A stretch of DNA of 55,719 nt from Petrotoga sp. 9PW.55.5.1 (GTDB lineage Bacteria > Thermotogota > Thermotogae > Petrotogales > Petrotogaceae), in assembly GCF_003265365.1 (NCBI RefSeq), contig NZ_AUPM01000058.1, positions 1 through 55,719 of the forward strand. Direction: 5' to 3'. Position 1 is the first letter of the stretch. Every line of letters starts with the position of its first letter. The position numbers were made by a program, and so were the translations under genes. The notes under the pieces are model-generated. The model saw only the letters and a program-made list of their open reading frames with translations. It had not been told where the DNA came from and searched no databases. Shown one piece after another: positions 16,265-24,721 of the stretch.

Positions 16265-17011
16265 ATGATATTTTTGTATGTACTTGTAATATTCTCACTT
16301 CTAGTTTCGATTATAAACGTTTTTCTTTTAATACATTTTGTTAAAACCTTAAATAATAGTGAAGTAAAAAACGTTAATGAATCTATCTCTGAAGAGGGGA
16401 ATCTTTTTTTAGCCAGATTTCAAAAAATAACTTCTTCACGATTAAGAGCATTAGATAACAAAATCGAGTTAGTTGATGAGTTATTAAAAGATTTAGATGA
16501 GGCTTACTCTAAAACGTTTTCTTTATTAACTGACTTAGAAAATAAAATAAATGAGTATAAAAAAACATCCACACAGAAAAAGGAAGAAAAACAAAAAATT
16601 CAAGAAAAGATAGATGATCTGAAAATATTAAACCAAAAAGTAGAAGAACAAAATCAAGATTCCAATGCCGGTATGAGAGTTTACGAATTATCTAAGGAGT
16701 TGGGTATTTCAAGTAGAGAGTTAATCGATTTTGTAAATGAAAATATTGGAATTAATATAGAAAATCATTTAGAAAAGTTAACATTTAAAGAAATTGATTC
16801 TATAAAAGAAAAGTTTATTGTTGAGAACTCAAAAGATGTTAATAATTCAAAGGTACAACATAATTCATTGCAGTCTAACTATGATAATAAAGAAAAAATA
16901 TTAGAACTTTACAAACAAGGTATGACCCCACAAGAAATTGGAAAAGAACTTAAAATTGGAGTAGGAGAAATTATGCTTGTGTTAAGTTTATTTGCTAATC
17001 AGGGGAAATAA
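16265..17011 (+). CDS. membrane-anchored coiled-coil protein with IF2_N-like and helix-turn-helix modules
   Basis: A 248-residue protein in four parts: an N-terminal membrane helix (1-25), a charged coiled coil (about 35-135), a module matching the N-terminal IF2_N fold of translation factor IF-2 (MRVYELSKELGISSRELIDF through the Leu-Thr-x-x-E segment, about 138-185), and a C-terminal segment (about 210-245) containing MTPQEIGKELKIGVGEI, which reads as a DNA-binding-like helix-turn-helix. The combination recalls DUF6115-type proteins of Firmicutes. The function is not known. It may tether an RNA or DNA contact to the membrane. Its last 17 bases overlap the convergent prmC gene. GTGGG before the ATG is a weak ribosome-binding site. 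Confidence 0.78.
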   Translation: MIFLYVLVIFSLLVSIINVFLLIHFVKTLNNSEVKNVNESISEEGNLFLARFQKITSSRLRALDNKIELVDELLKDLDEAYSKTFSLLTDLENKINEYKKTSTQKKEEKQKIQEKIDDLKILNQKVEEQNQDSNAGMRVYELSKELGISSRELIDFVNENIGINIENHLEKLTFKEIDSIKEKFIVENSKDVNNSKVQHNSLQSNYDNKEKILELYKQGMTPQEIGKELKIGVGEIMLVLSLFANQGK

Positions 17012-17801
17012 ATACAAACCTTCCTTTACCAAAAGAGTCAGGAATTATCTTGGGGACCCCGATGTTAGAAAGAATCATTGCCGTCTTATTTATAGAAAAT
17101 TCACTCGATTCAAAGATTAAATATTTGTTAATGAGAAGATTAGAATATTTTTTTGTAATTACTCTAAAAAAATTTTGACCATCATTACCCCCATTTAATG
17201 CAATGTATGGTTCGTATTTTAGTGAAGTATTCGAGTCAATAAAATCTGTTTCAACGTAGGGTGGATTTGACACGATAAGCTCAATTTCATTTAATTCTTC
17301 TAAAAAAGGCTCTAAATATGCTCCTGTTTTAAATTCTACATTTGCGCCTAGTTTTTTTGCATTATATTTTGCTGTCTTAATTGCTTCAGATGAAATATCA
17401 GATGCTTTAACATTTATATCGTTTATGTTTTTTTTTATAGATATTGCTATTGCTCCAGAACCAGTACCAATATCTAATACATTTTTTATCTTTTCTTCTT
17501 TTATTAAATTAATAGCAAATATGACAAGATCTTCAGTTTCTATCCTTGGAATTAACACATTTTCATTTACATAGAATTCATTTCCCATAAATTTTACTTT
17601 ATTTGTAATGTATTCTATGGGATAGCCTTCTTTAAAATGTTTTAATATATTTCTAACAGATGATTCTCTGACTTCCAAATTAGGGTTAATAAGATAAAAA
17701 GAAATATCTTTTTCTTCAATTTGTGATAAAACTTTTAAAATATGAAAAGGGGAGATTTTAAGCTCCCCCTGAAATTTATTTACTAATTCTTGCACTTTCA
17801 T
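16995..17801 (-). CDS. prmC: release factor glutamine methyltransferase
   Basis: Methylates the glutamine of the GGQ motif in release factors RF1 and RF2, using S-adenosylmethionine. The helical N-terminal domain (1-80) is followed by PRIETEDLV, the SAM-binding LDIGTGSGAIAIS (about 112-124) and the catalytic NPPYVE (about 180-185), all characteristic of PrmC/HemK. At 268 residues it is slightly shorter than E. coli PrmC. The ATG has GAGGAAAG upstream. It is the last gene of a long minus-strand run and follows the MIP18-family gene by 16 bases. Its 3' end overlaps the convergent gene by 17 bases. Confidence 0.92.
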   Translation of the reverse strand: MKVQELVNKFQGELKISPFHILKVLSQIEEKDISFYLINPNLEVRESSVRNILKHFKEGYPIEYITNKVKFMGNEFYVNENVLIPRIETEDLVIFAINLIKEEKIKNVLDIGTGSGAIAISIKKNINDINVKASDISSEAIKTAKYNAKKLGANVEFKTGAYLEPFLEELNEIELIVSNPPYVETDFIDSNTSLKYEPYIALNGGNDGQNFFRVITKKYSNLLINKYLIFESSEFSINKTAMILSNIGVPKIIPDSFGKGRFVFISPD

Positions 17802-17817
17802 TTTTTATATCTTTCCT

Positions 17818-18123
17818 CTATAGTCCTAAAAGATTTTTAACTTCTTCACTCGCCATTTGTGGATCCCAAGGCGGATCAAACGTTAGTTCTACCTCAACTT
17901 CATTTACCTCTTTTATTTCTTTTACTTTTTCTTTGGCACTATCTACGATAAAACCAGCAAGAGGACACATAGGCGTTGTTAAAGTCATCAATATGTGTAC
18001 ATTGTTATTATCATCAACATCAACTTTATATATTAAACCAAGAGAAACAATGTCAAAGCCTATTTCTAGATCGTAAACCTCTTTTAGGGCATCCATTATA
18101 TTTTCTTTTCCAACATTTGGCAT
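17818..18123 (-). CDS. MIP18-family (DUF59) Fe-S cluster assembly factor
   Basis: A 101-residue protein of the MIP18/PaaD/SufT family, which helps place iron-sulfur clusters on target proteins. It has the family's short alpha-beta layout: ALKEVYDLEIGFDIVSLGLIY, then the TTPMCPL segment with its conserved cysteine (near residue 53), and VELTFDPPWDPQMAS at the end. It resembles a structurally characterised T. maritima DUF59 protein (from memory). Strong AGGAGG ribosome-binding site. No other suf genes are present in the window, although many Fe-S proteins are. Confidence 0.9.
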   Translation of the reverse strand: MPNVGKENIMDALKEVYDLEIGFDIVSLGLIYKVDVDDNNNVHILMTLTTPMCPLAGFIVDSAKEKVKEIKEVNEVEVELTFDPPWDPQMASEEVKNLLGL

Positions 18124-18139
18124 ATAAATAACGTCCTCC

Positions 18140-19147
18140 TTAAAATAACTCAGAATTGATTATTACGACAGAGTTTTTTCTAAAAATTTCAAACTCTTCT
18201 GGTAAAACTTTATCAAAATATTCTTGAGTTTTTTTGTCTTTTAAGTTAAAAATTATCTGGTTTCTTGCTTCTTCAAAACTTAATTGTCTTTCTGGATATT
18301 TTTTTTCAATTTTCAATAGTGCAAATGTATTGTCTTCAGTATTATAAAGGATTGGTTCAGTAATATATCCTGGAGGATTGTTTTTCACTGTGTTAACCAA
18401 ATTATTTAATTCATCTTCTAGGCTAATATTAGTAGTGACATTATTGTCAGACAGTTCAAACACTTCCTCAAAAGTATAATATCCCTCAATAATCCTTGTA
18501 TATGTGTAAGAAGCTTCTTCTTCAGTATTAAAGACAACGATCTTTATATCCGCGGAAGGGCGGGATTTGTAAACAGGTTTATTATTATTATATTCGGTTA
18601 AGATTTCTTCTTCTGAAACAGTTTGTTGTTGAAAAATAAATTCATATAAGGCCATTATCGAATCGTTATACAAAACTTGATAAAAAAAATCATCAATAAA
18701 ATTGCTTTTTGATGTATAACCTAGAAGCAACAAGTATTCTTCGATATTTTCATCAGGGATACCCGCATCTTTAAAGACATTTGAGAATTGATTTTCTATT
18801 TCATTTCTAAGAGATTCCCGTTCTAAGTCAATTCCTTTTTGTTCTACAAATTGAACAAAAAGTACTTGGTTAATAATTTTCATAGCCTGGTCATTCAAAT
18901 ATGTTTGAATAAGTTCTATTCCTGTGGCTGTATTGGTAAGAACTGTATAAAAGTCTTGGTAATTAGTACTCATATCAGATAATAAATAAACAATCTGTGA
19001 TCTCGAAACTAAAAGTTCTTCACTTAAAGTTTCATTATTAACTTTTGCAAAAATATTTTGATTTATTGGTTGATAAGAAAAATCTGAAAATACCAAGGTA
19101 GAAAAAACCATAAAAAATAATAAAAAATAGAAAATTTTGTTTCTCAC
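18140..19147 (-). CDS. SurA/PrsA-like extracytoplasmic foldase
   Basis: An exported 335-residue protein: signal peptide 1-21 (basic start, hydrophobic core, cleavage near FSD), a helical chaperone-like region with the 'n.eTLSEELL' trigger-type segment (about 35-165), and a C-terminal part (about 185-320) whose arrangement resembles a parvulin PpiC domain (SRPSADIKIVVFNTEEEA, YTFEEVFELSD, PGYITEPILYNTEDNTFALLKIEKKYP). The parvulin domain is degenerate, so isomerase activity is uncertain; chaperone activity toward envelope proteins is more likely. The start is GTG with GGAGG upstream. It follows rnhB by 33 bases. Confidence 0.8.
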   Translation of the reverse strand: MRNKIFYFLLFFMVFSTLVFSDFSYQPINQNIFAKVNNETLSEELLVSRSQIVYLLSDMSTNYQDFYTVLTNTATGIELIQTYLNDQAMKIINQVLFVQFVEQKGIDLERESLRNEIENQFSNVFKDAGIPDENIEEYLLLLGYTSKSNFIDDFFYQVLYNDSIMALYEFIFQQQTVSEEEILTEYNNNKPVYKSRPSADIKIVVFNTEEEASYTYTRIIEGYYTFEEVFELSDNNVTTNISLEDELNNLVNTVKNNPPGYITEPILYNTEDNTFALLKIEKKYPERQLSFEEARNQIIFNLKDKKTQEYFDKVLPEEFEIFRKNSVVIINSELF

Positions 19148-19180
19148 TTAAAGGACCTCCTAAAATAAATTATTAAATAT

Positions 19181-19819
19181 TCATTGTATTATATTTATTA
19201 TGCCCTCTTCTATAAATTTCTTAATCGGATTAAAAGTTTTTCTATGCTCTGATATTATACCAAATTTTATAATATTTTCAATATGCTTTTTTGTCGGATA
19301 TCCTTTGTGACTTGCAAAGTCATAATTTGGGAATATGTTATGCAAATGTATCATGTATTGATCTCTTTCATATTTAGCTATAATAGAAGCTGCGCCAATC
19401 AGAGGTGAAATTTCATCTCCCTTTACAATACATTCTGAAGAATATGGAATCTTAAAATATTTTCCGTCTATAATAATATGATAGTTAGAATTATAAGGAT
19501 CTATATGTTTTTCTACAAGTTTTGTAATCGCTTTTTCAGTAGCCTTAAAGATATTGATTTTATCAATTAATGAAGGAGTAGAGAAGTTGCTATAACACTT
19601 AAAATTATTGATTAATTGAAAGTATCTTTTTTCTCTCTCTTTGGATGACAGACTTTTTGAATCTTTTCCTATTTTAGATAAAATTATAAAATCATTTTTG
19701 GATTCTATTACTACTGCGCCTATAAAAACAGGGCCAGCTAATGGCCCTCTTCCAGCTTCATCTACCCCTATAAGAGTTTTGTATTTCAATAATAAATTAT
19801 ACTCTATTAAATCTTGCAA
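19181..19819 (-). CDS. rnhB: ribonuclease HII
   Basis: Cuts RNA in RNA-DNA hybrids and removes single ribonucleotides from DNA. GVDEAGRGPLAGPV (residues 18-31) supplies the catalytic Asp-Glu and the GRG motif specific to type 2 enzymes. A further Asp is in IIDGKYF (near 113), and IAKYERD (near 148) ends the active-site set. Length 212 is normal. The start is TTG with AGAGGAG upstream. It lies 24 bases after the ABC permease gene and is part of the same long minus-strand run. Confidence 0.93.
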   Translation of the reverse strand: MQDLIEYNLLLKYKTLIGVDEAGRGPLAGPVFIGAVVIESKNDFIILSKIGKDSKSLSSKEREKRYFQLINNFKCYSNFSTPSLIDKINIFKATEKAITKLVEKHIDPYNSNYHIIIDGKYFKIPYSSECIVKGDEISPLIGAASIIAKYERDQYMIHLHNIFPNYDFASHKGYPTKKHIENIIKFGIISEHRKTFNPIKKFIEEGIINIIQ

Positions 19820-19843
19820 AAATAGACTCCTCTCATCAGTTTG

Positions 19844-20794
19844 TTATTCTTTTTCGTATGGCACACCATCAGCAGCAGGAGCTCTAGTTCTTCCAACAAA
19901 TCCTCCAACGACAATAATAGTTAAAACAAAAGGTAATAAATTTAACAACGCTTTAATTTCTGAAGGAAGAACCATCAGTGTTTGTAACTGGATATTCATT
20001 GCTTCTGCAGCTCCAAAAAGTAAGGCTGCCCACATTGTACCAATTGGATTCCAGTTTCCTAATATCATGGCAGCTAATGCAATAAAACCTTTACCTGCAG
20101 GCATTTGTTCCTGAAATTGACCAATATCTCCTATAGCCAGATACATACCGCCTAAAGCAGCCAAAACCCCACTCATTAATACCCCAAAATACCTTATTGC
20201 TTTGACGTTTACGCCTAAAGTATCTGCAGCTTTCGGATTTTCACCAACAGAGCGCATTCTTAATCCTAAAGGAGTTTTGTAAAGTAAAAACCAAGAACCA
20301 AAAATAACTACAAGAGCTATATAAAAGAAAGCACTAATTTCTCCAAAAATTTCTCCAATAAAAGGAATATTTTGAATAGCTTCTATTTTAACATTTGGGA
20401 TTTTAGTTACAAAATCAGTTTGTCCTTCTTGCCCAAAAATAGGTTTCATTAAAAAACCGGTAAAACCTTGAGCGATTAAAATAAGAGCAGTTGCAGAAAC
20501 AATCTGGTTTGCTGACCACTCAATAGATACATAAGCGTGTAAAAATGCTAAAATTAAACCGCCAAGCATACCTAACAGCACTCCTAACCAAGGATTACCT
20601 GTTAGAAAAGTAAAAGCTACAGCAGTAAAAGCACCTAATTTCATAATACCTTCAAGGGCAATATTTGTTACACCAGTGATTTCACTAAAAACTCCTCCGA
20701 TTCCCGCAAAAACAAGAGGTAATGCAGAAAGTATAGTTAGCTTATAAAAAAGAGGAGATGCAAAAGCTGTAAATATAGCTTCAACCCAGTTCAT
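19844..20794 (-). CDS. BMP-type nucleoside ABC transporter permease 2
   Basis: A 316-residue inner-membrane subunit of the branched-chain-permease superfamily (YufQ/NupQ type). About eight to ten membrane segments are seen, with TGVTNIALEGIMKLGAF near residue 40 and the coupling-helix region RMRSVGENPKAADTLGV near 180. Together with permease 1, the ATPase and the BMP binding protein it forms a nucleoside (purine-type) importer. The ATG overlaps the previous stop (ATGA), giving translational coupling to permease 1. Confidence 0.91.
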   Translation of the reverse strand: MNWVEAIFTAFASPLFYKLTILSALPLVFAGIGGVFSEITGVTNIALEGIMKLGAFTAVAFTFLTGNPWLGVLLGMLGGLILAFLHAYVSIEWSANQIVSATALILIAQGFTGFLMKPIFGQEGQTDFVTKIPNVKIEAIQNIPFIGEIFGEISAFFYIALVVIFGSWFLLYKTPLGLRMRSVGENPKAADTLGVNVKAIRYFGVLMSGVLAALGGMYLAIGDIGQFQEQMPAGKGFIALAAMILGNWNPIGTMWAALLFGAAEAMNIQLQTLMVLPSEIKALLNLLPFVLTIIVVGGFVGRTRAPAADGVPYEKE

Positions 20795-21888
20795 TCTTCT
20801 TCACCATCCTCTATTTTCTCTGGTGATTTTTTTCTACCTAAACTTGAAGCTTTTATTATCCAAGTTTTAATAATTCTGTCGGCAGCAACAAAGAAAATAA
20901 TTATACCTTGTATAACAACAATAATATCATCTGGTACACCAATAGTTTGCATAGCGTTTGATCCTGATCTAAGAGAAGATATAAGAAAAGCAGCAAATAT
21001 AATTCCTATAGGATTATTTTGTCCTATGAGGGCTATAGTAATTCCATCAAAACCTCTGTCGCTTGTAAATGCACCGAATATTCTGTGATGGACTGACATG
21101 ACCTCTAAAGCACCAGCTAATCCTGCTAAAGCACCAGAAATTGCCATCGTTAATACAATATTTTTACTAATAGAAATTCCGCCATATTCAGCAGCATATG
21201 GATTTAACCCGACAGCTTTAACCTCATAGCCAGTAGTTGTTTTATCTAATATAATATACATAACTATAGCCGCCACTATTGCTATTAAAATGCTTGAAGG
21301 CAAAGTAGATGCTTGTACGGTAAAAAGAGGAGGAAGTTGGGCACTTTTTGCTATTTCAGGAGATTTGGGAACACCAGCACCTACAGCAAAAGGTCCAGCC
21401 ACTAAATAATTTGTAATGTGATAAGCAATCCAGTTTAGCATTATAGTACTTATAACTTCGTGTGCACCAGTTTTAGCTTTTAACCAACCTGCAATAGAGG
21501 CCCAAAAAGCTCCACCAGCCATACCAGCGATAATAGTAATAGGTATAGCTATTGCAGGAGGAACATTTCCAAGACTTAATCCGACAGTTACAGCCATAAT
21601 ACCACCCATAGCCATTTGACCTTCTGCCCCGATATTGAATACACCGGCTCTAAATCCGAATCCCACAGCTAAACCTGTAAGTAATAAACTTGTCATTTTT
21701 GTAATATTATCAGCCCAGGCTAAGCTACTACCAAATGCACCTTTAATCATTTCTCCGTATGCTTTAAGTGGATTTTGACCAATAATTAATATTATTATTG
21801 CTGCTATTAAAAGTGAAACTAATACAGCTAAAGTTGGAACTAAAAAAGACATCCATTTTGAATTTGCAATTTTTGATGAAGAAGTCAC
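20791..21888 (-). CDS. BMP-type nucleoside ABC transporter permease 1
   Basis: A 365-residue permease (YufP/NupP type), longer than its partner as is usual. It has GFRAGVFNIGAEGQMAMGG near 80 and YEVKAVGLNPYAAEYGGI near 215, the ATPase-coupling region. About ten membrane segments are visible. The C-terminus is charged (KKSPEKIEDGEEE). The start is GTG with TAGGAGG eight or nine bases upstream. It follows the ATPase gene by 30 bases. Confidence 0.91.
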   Translation of the reverse strand: MTSSSKIANSKWMSFLVPTLAVLVSLLIAAIIILIIGQNPLKAYGEMIKGAFGSSLAWADNITKMTSLLLTGLAVGFGFRAGVFNIGAEGQMAMGGIMAVTVGLSLGNVPPAIAIPITIIAGMAGGAFWASIAGWLKAKTGAHEVISTIMLNWIAYHITNYLVAGPFAVGAGVPKSPEIAKSAQLPPLFTVQASTLPSSILIAIVAAIVMYIILDKTTTGYEVKAVGLNPYAAEYGGISISKNIVLTMAISGALAGLAGALEVMSVHHRIFGAFTSDRGFDGITIALIGQNNPIGIIFAAFLISSLRSGSNAMQTIGVPDDIIVVIQGIIIFFVAADRIIKTWIIKASSLGRKKSPEKIEDGEEE

Positions 21889-21918
21889 CTCTTTAGCGCC
21901 TCCTATGTTATTAGTCTT

Positions 21919-23496
21919 TTATATTTCATGTGCCTCTTCTAGTAATTTTATTTCTTCTAAGGTTTTTCCGGCCATCATCAAACCAATTTCTTCGATTGTA
22001 AATTCGCCATTCTTAAAAATACCCATAGACTTCCCCTCATACATTACCATAATTCTATCAGATAAAGAGAGAACCTCTTCTAATTCCATAGAAATAAGTA
22101 ATATAGCAACACCTTGTTCTCTTAAGCGAATCAATTCTTTATGAACGTATTCTATTGCTCCCACATCTAACCCTCTGGTGGGTTGAGAAACAATCATAAA
22201 TTTTGGAGATGATCCTATTTCTCTAGCTATAATAACTTTTTGTTGATTTCCGCCTGATAAATTTCCAGTTGAAATATCTATTTCGGGTGGTCTTACATCA
22301 AATTTCTTTATTAAATCTTTTGAATATCCCCTTATTTCTTCAATTTTTAAAAAGCCTCTATTAGAAAAGTTTGATTTATCATGTAAACTTAAAATTAGAT
22401 TATAATAGTTTGGAAACTCGCGAACCATTCCGCGTTTTTGTCTATCTTCAGGGATATGGCCTATACCTATATCTCTTAATTCTTTAACAGTAAAATTGGA
22501 AACATCTTTATTATCAAAGAAATAATTACCTTTTTCTATTTTTCTTAATCCCGCTAAGGCTTCAGCCAACTCAGTTTGCCCATTACCCGCTACCCCAGCT
22601 ATTCCAAGTATCTCTTTTTCTTTGATTTCAAATGAAATACCTTTTACTGCATCAAGTTTTCTATTATCTTTTACCCAAAAATTCTCTACCCTAATTAAAG
22701 TTTTTCCAGTTTCTAATTTCGGTCTATCAATACTCAGAACTACCTCTCTTCCAACCATCATATTTGCTAATTCTTTTTCATTTGTGGACGAAGTTTTGAC
22801 ATTTCCTGTTACTTTGCCAAGCCTCATAACGGTAATATTGTCACTAATTTCTAAAACTTCTTTTAATTTATGACTTATAAAAATAATTGTTTTACCATCT
22901 TTTTTCAAACTTCTAAGAATATCAAAAAGTTCTTCTGTTTCCTGAGGCGTCAAAACAGCAGTTGGTTCGTCCAAAATAAGAATATCTGCACCTCTATATA
23001 ACGTCTTAATGATTTCAACCCTTTGTTGCATTCCAACGGGAATATCTTCAATTTTGGCTTCTACATCGACTTTTAGTCCATATTTATCTGATAATTCTTT
23101 GACTTCATGTTTTGCTTTTTTAAAGTTGAATGTGATTCCTTTTCTTGGTTCAGCACCTAAAACGACATTCTCAGCTACGGTTAAATTTTCTACTAACATA
23201 AAATGTTGGTGAACCATTCCTATACCTACCGATATAGCATCAGATGGCCCTTTAAAATCAACTTTCTTGCCTTTTATATAAATTTCTCCGCTAGTAGGTT
23301 GATATAAACCATACAATTGATTCATTAAGGTGGTTTTACCGGCGCCGTTTTCTCCAATCAATGCGTGGATTTCTCCATTTTTTACCTTAAAATTAACTTT
23401 GTCATTTGCAACGACTTTTGGAAATATTTTAGTAATTTCTTTCATATATACAGCATATTCATTTAAATTTTCTTGTACATTTAAATTTTGAGGCAT
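21919..23496 (-). CDS. BMP-type nucleoside ABC transporter, double ATPase
   Basis: A 525-residue protein with two ABC domains, as in YufO/NupO and RbsA-like sugar ATPases. Domain 1 has Walker A GENGAGKTT (residues 52-60) and Walker B ILILDEPTAVL. Domain 2 has a changed Walker A, GVAGNGQTE, and the signature LSGGNQQK, the usual asymmetry of this family, in which the second site binds but hydrolyses poorly. AAAGGAGGAATGAA precedes the ATG. A hairpin lies between this gene and the binding-protein gene upstream. Confidence 0.93.
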   Translation of the reverse strand: MPQNLNVQENLNEYAVYMKEITKIFPKVVANDKVNFKVKNGEIHALIGENGAGKTTLMNQLYGLYQPTSGEIYIKGKKVDFKGPSDAISVGIGMVHQHFMLVENLTVAENVVLGAEPRKGITFNFKKAKHEVKELSDKYGLKVDVEAKIEDIPVGMQQRVEIIKTLYRGADILILDEPTAVLTPQETEELFDILRSLKKDGKTIIFISHKLKEVLEISDNITVMRLGKVTGNVKTSSTNEKELANMMVGREVVLSIDRPKLETGKTLIRVENFWVKDNRKLDAVKGISFEIKEKEILGIAGVAGNGQTELAEALAGLRKIEKGNYFFDNKDVSNFTVKELRDIGIGHIPEDRQKRGMVREFPNYYNLILSLHDKSNFSNRGFLKIEEIRGYSKDLIKKFDVRPPEIDISTGNLSGGNQQKVIIAREIGSSPKFMIVSQPTRGLDVGAIEYVHKELIRLREQGVAILLISMELEEVLSLSDRIMVMYEGKSMGIFKNGEFTIEEIGLMMAGKTLEEIKLLEEAHEI

Positions 23497-23561
23497 TTCA
23501 TTCCTCCTTTCAAAATTAATTCAAAAAATACTTTTGAAATATTCTAAAATATTCTACAAAA

Positions 23562-23584
23562 TAGGCGGGAATTTCTCCCGCCTA
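23562..23584 (-). terminator. intra-operon hairpin after the binding-protein gene
   Basis: A 9-bp GC-rich perfect stem (23562-23570 with 23576-23584) with a 5-base loop lies 21 bases past the binding-protein stop. The tail on the minus strand is only moderately T-rich. It probably lets some transcripts end or stabilises the upstream mRNA, giving more binding protein than ATPase and permeases, as is common in ABC operons. Confidence 0.65.
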
Positions 23585-23605
23585 ATTTATCATATTAAAT
23601 GATTG

Positions 23606-24706
23606 TTAGAATGGGAAAACAATGTTGCTAGCATCAAATCCTCCTAATTCTGTTTCACTTTGAGGAATTTTAATACTTCCTTCAACAGCTAATTTTTGTA
23701 AAAATGCTAATTCAGCTATAACTTCATTTGGAACTAATCCTTTAGTGTATTTCATAGCAGAAATACCTACACCATCATCAGCAATGCCTAGGTTATTATG
23801 TCCAGATTGGAAATATCTTGCGGAAAGGGCTGATTCGATACCTTCGAAAGTTGCAACATCGATTTTCTTTGTGATACTTAATAAGACATATCCAGGAGCC
23901 ATATAATCTTGATCAACATCAACACCGATTGCGAAATAACCTCGTCCTTCTTCATAGTATCTATCGATGATGTATCTCAATGAAGCATTAGGACCTAGAC
24001 CATAAAAAGAGGATCCTTTTTCTTTTGCAGCGTCTATAACGCCATTACCGGTTGCTCCTGCAGCAGCGAATACAATGTCAGCACCAGCATCGTACTGAGA
24101 AAGAGTTAATTGTTTACCTTTAGCAGGATCTTCAAAACTAGCAGCATAACCAACTATAACTTCAATATTAGTTCCGTGGATTTGGTTGTATGCTTCTACT
24201 CCTGCTCTATAGCCGATTTCATACCTTTTTACTGGTGGGATTTCGATACCGCCAACAAACCCAATCTTGCCAGTTTTAGTCATAGCTGCAGCAACATAAC
24301 CACCAAGGAATCCAGCTTCGTGTTCTTTGAAGGTATAAAGTGCCAAATTACTAGGAACAGTTTGTCCTGGCGACGGTTCAATGTCAATTCCTATAAAGAA
24401 TGTATCTGGATATTGAGCAGCAATATTAAACAAGGCATCAGCCATCATAAACCCTACACCTATAACAACGTCTCCTTGTTGAGCAGCTGTTGTTAAATTT
24501 GGAATATAATCTGTTTGTTCTTTAGATATTATTAGCTCGGCTTCTACTCCAGGAAGCTGTTCTACAGCCATTTGAGCTCCTGCCCAGGTTCCGTCGTTAA
24601 AGGATTTATCTCCTAAACCACCTACATCAGTGACCATAACAACTTTTAATGCGAAGCTACTTACAAACATTAAACAAATTAAACCTAAAACCAACAACTT
24701 TTTCAT
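23606..24706 (-). CDS. BMP family (PnrA-like) nucleoside-binding protein
   Basis: The extracytoplasmic substrate receptor of the nucleoside ABC importer encoded downstream. A signal peptide covers residues 1-19 with cleavage after SFA; there is no lipobox cysteine at that site, so it appears to be free or anchored otherwise, unlike PnrA/TmpC lipoproteins. The BMP fold motifs follow: VTDVGGLGDKSFNDGTWAGA, FIGIDIEP, GFVGGIEIPPVKRYEIGYRAG and VFAAAGATGNGVIDAAKEKG. Length 366 is normal. GAGGTAG precedes the ATG. The membrane-protein gene upstream ends 15 bases before it. Confidence 0.92.
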   Translation of the reverse strand: MKKLLVLGLICLMFVSSFALKVVMVTDVGGLGDKSFNDGTWAGAQMAVEQLPGVEAELIISKEQTDYIPNLTTAAQQGDVVIGVGFMMADALFNIAAQYPDTFFIGIDIEPSPGQTVPSNLALYTFKEHEAGFLGGYVAAAMTKTGKIGFVGGIEIPPVKRYEIGYRAGVEAYNQIHGTNIEVIVGYAASFEDPAKGKQLTLSQYDAGADIVFAAAGATGNGVIDAAKEKGSSFYGLGPNASLRYIIDRYYEEGRGYFAIGVDVDQDYMAPGYVLLSITKKIDVATFEGIESALSARYFQSGHNNLGIADDGVGISAMKYTKGLVPNEVIAELAFLQKLAVEGSIKIPQSETELGGFDASNIVFPF

Positions 24707-24721
24707 GTGTTTCTACCTCCT

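Noticed and set aside
23606-24706. BMP protein as a lipoprotein
   Set aside because: The only cysteine in the signal region is within the hydrophobic core and lacks a lipobox around it; cleavage after SFA by signal peptidase I fits better.
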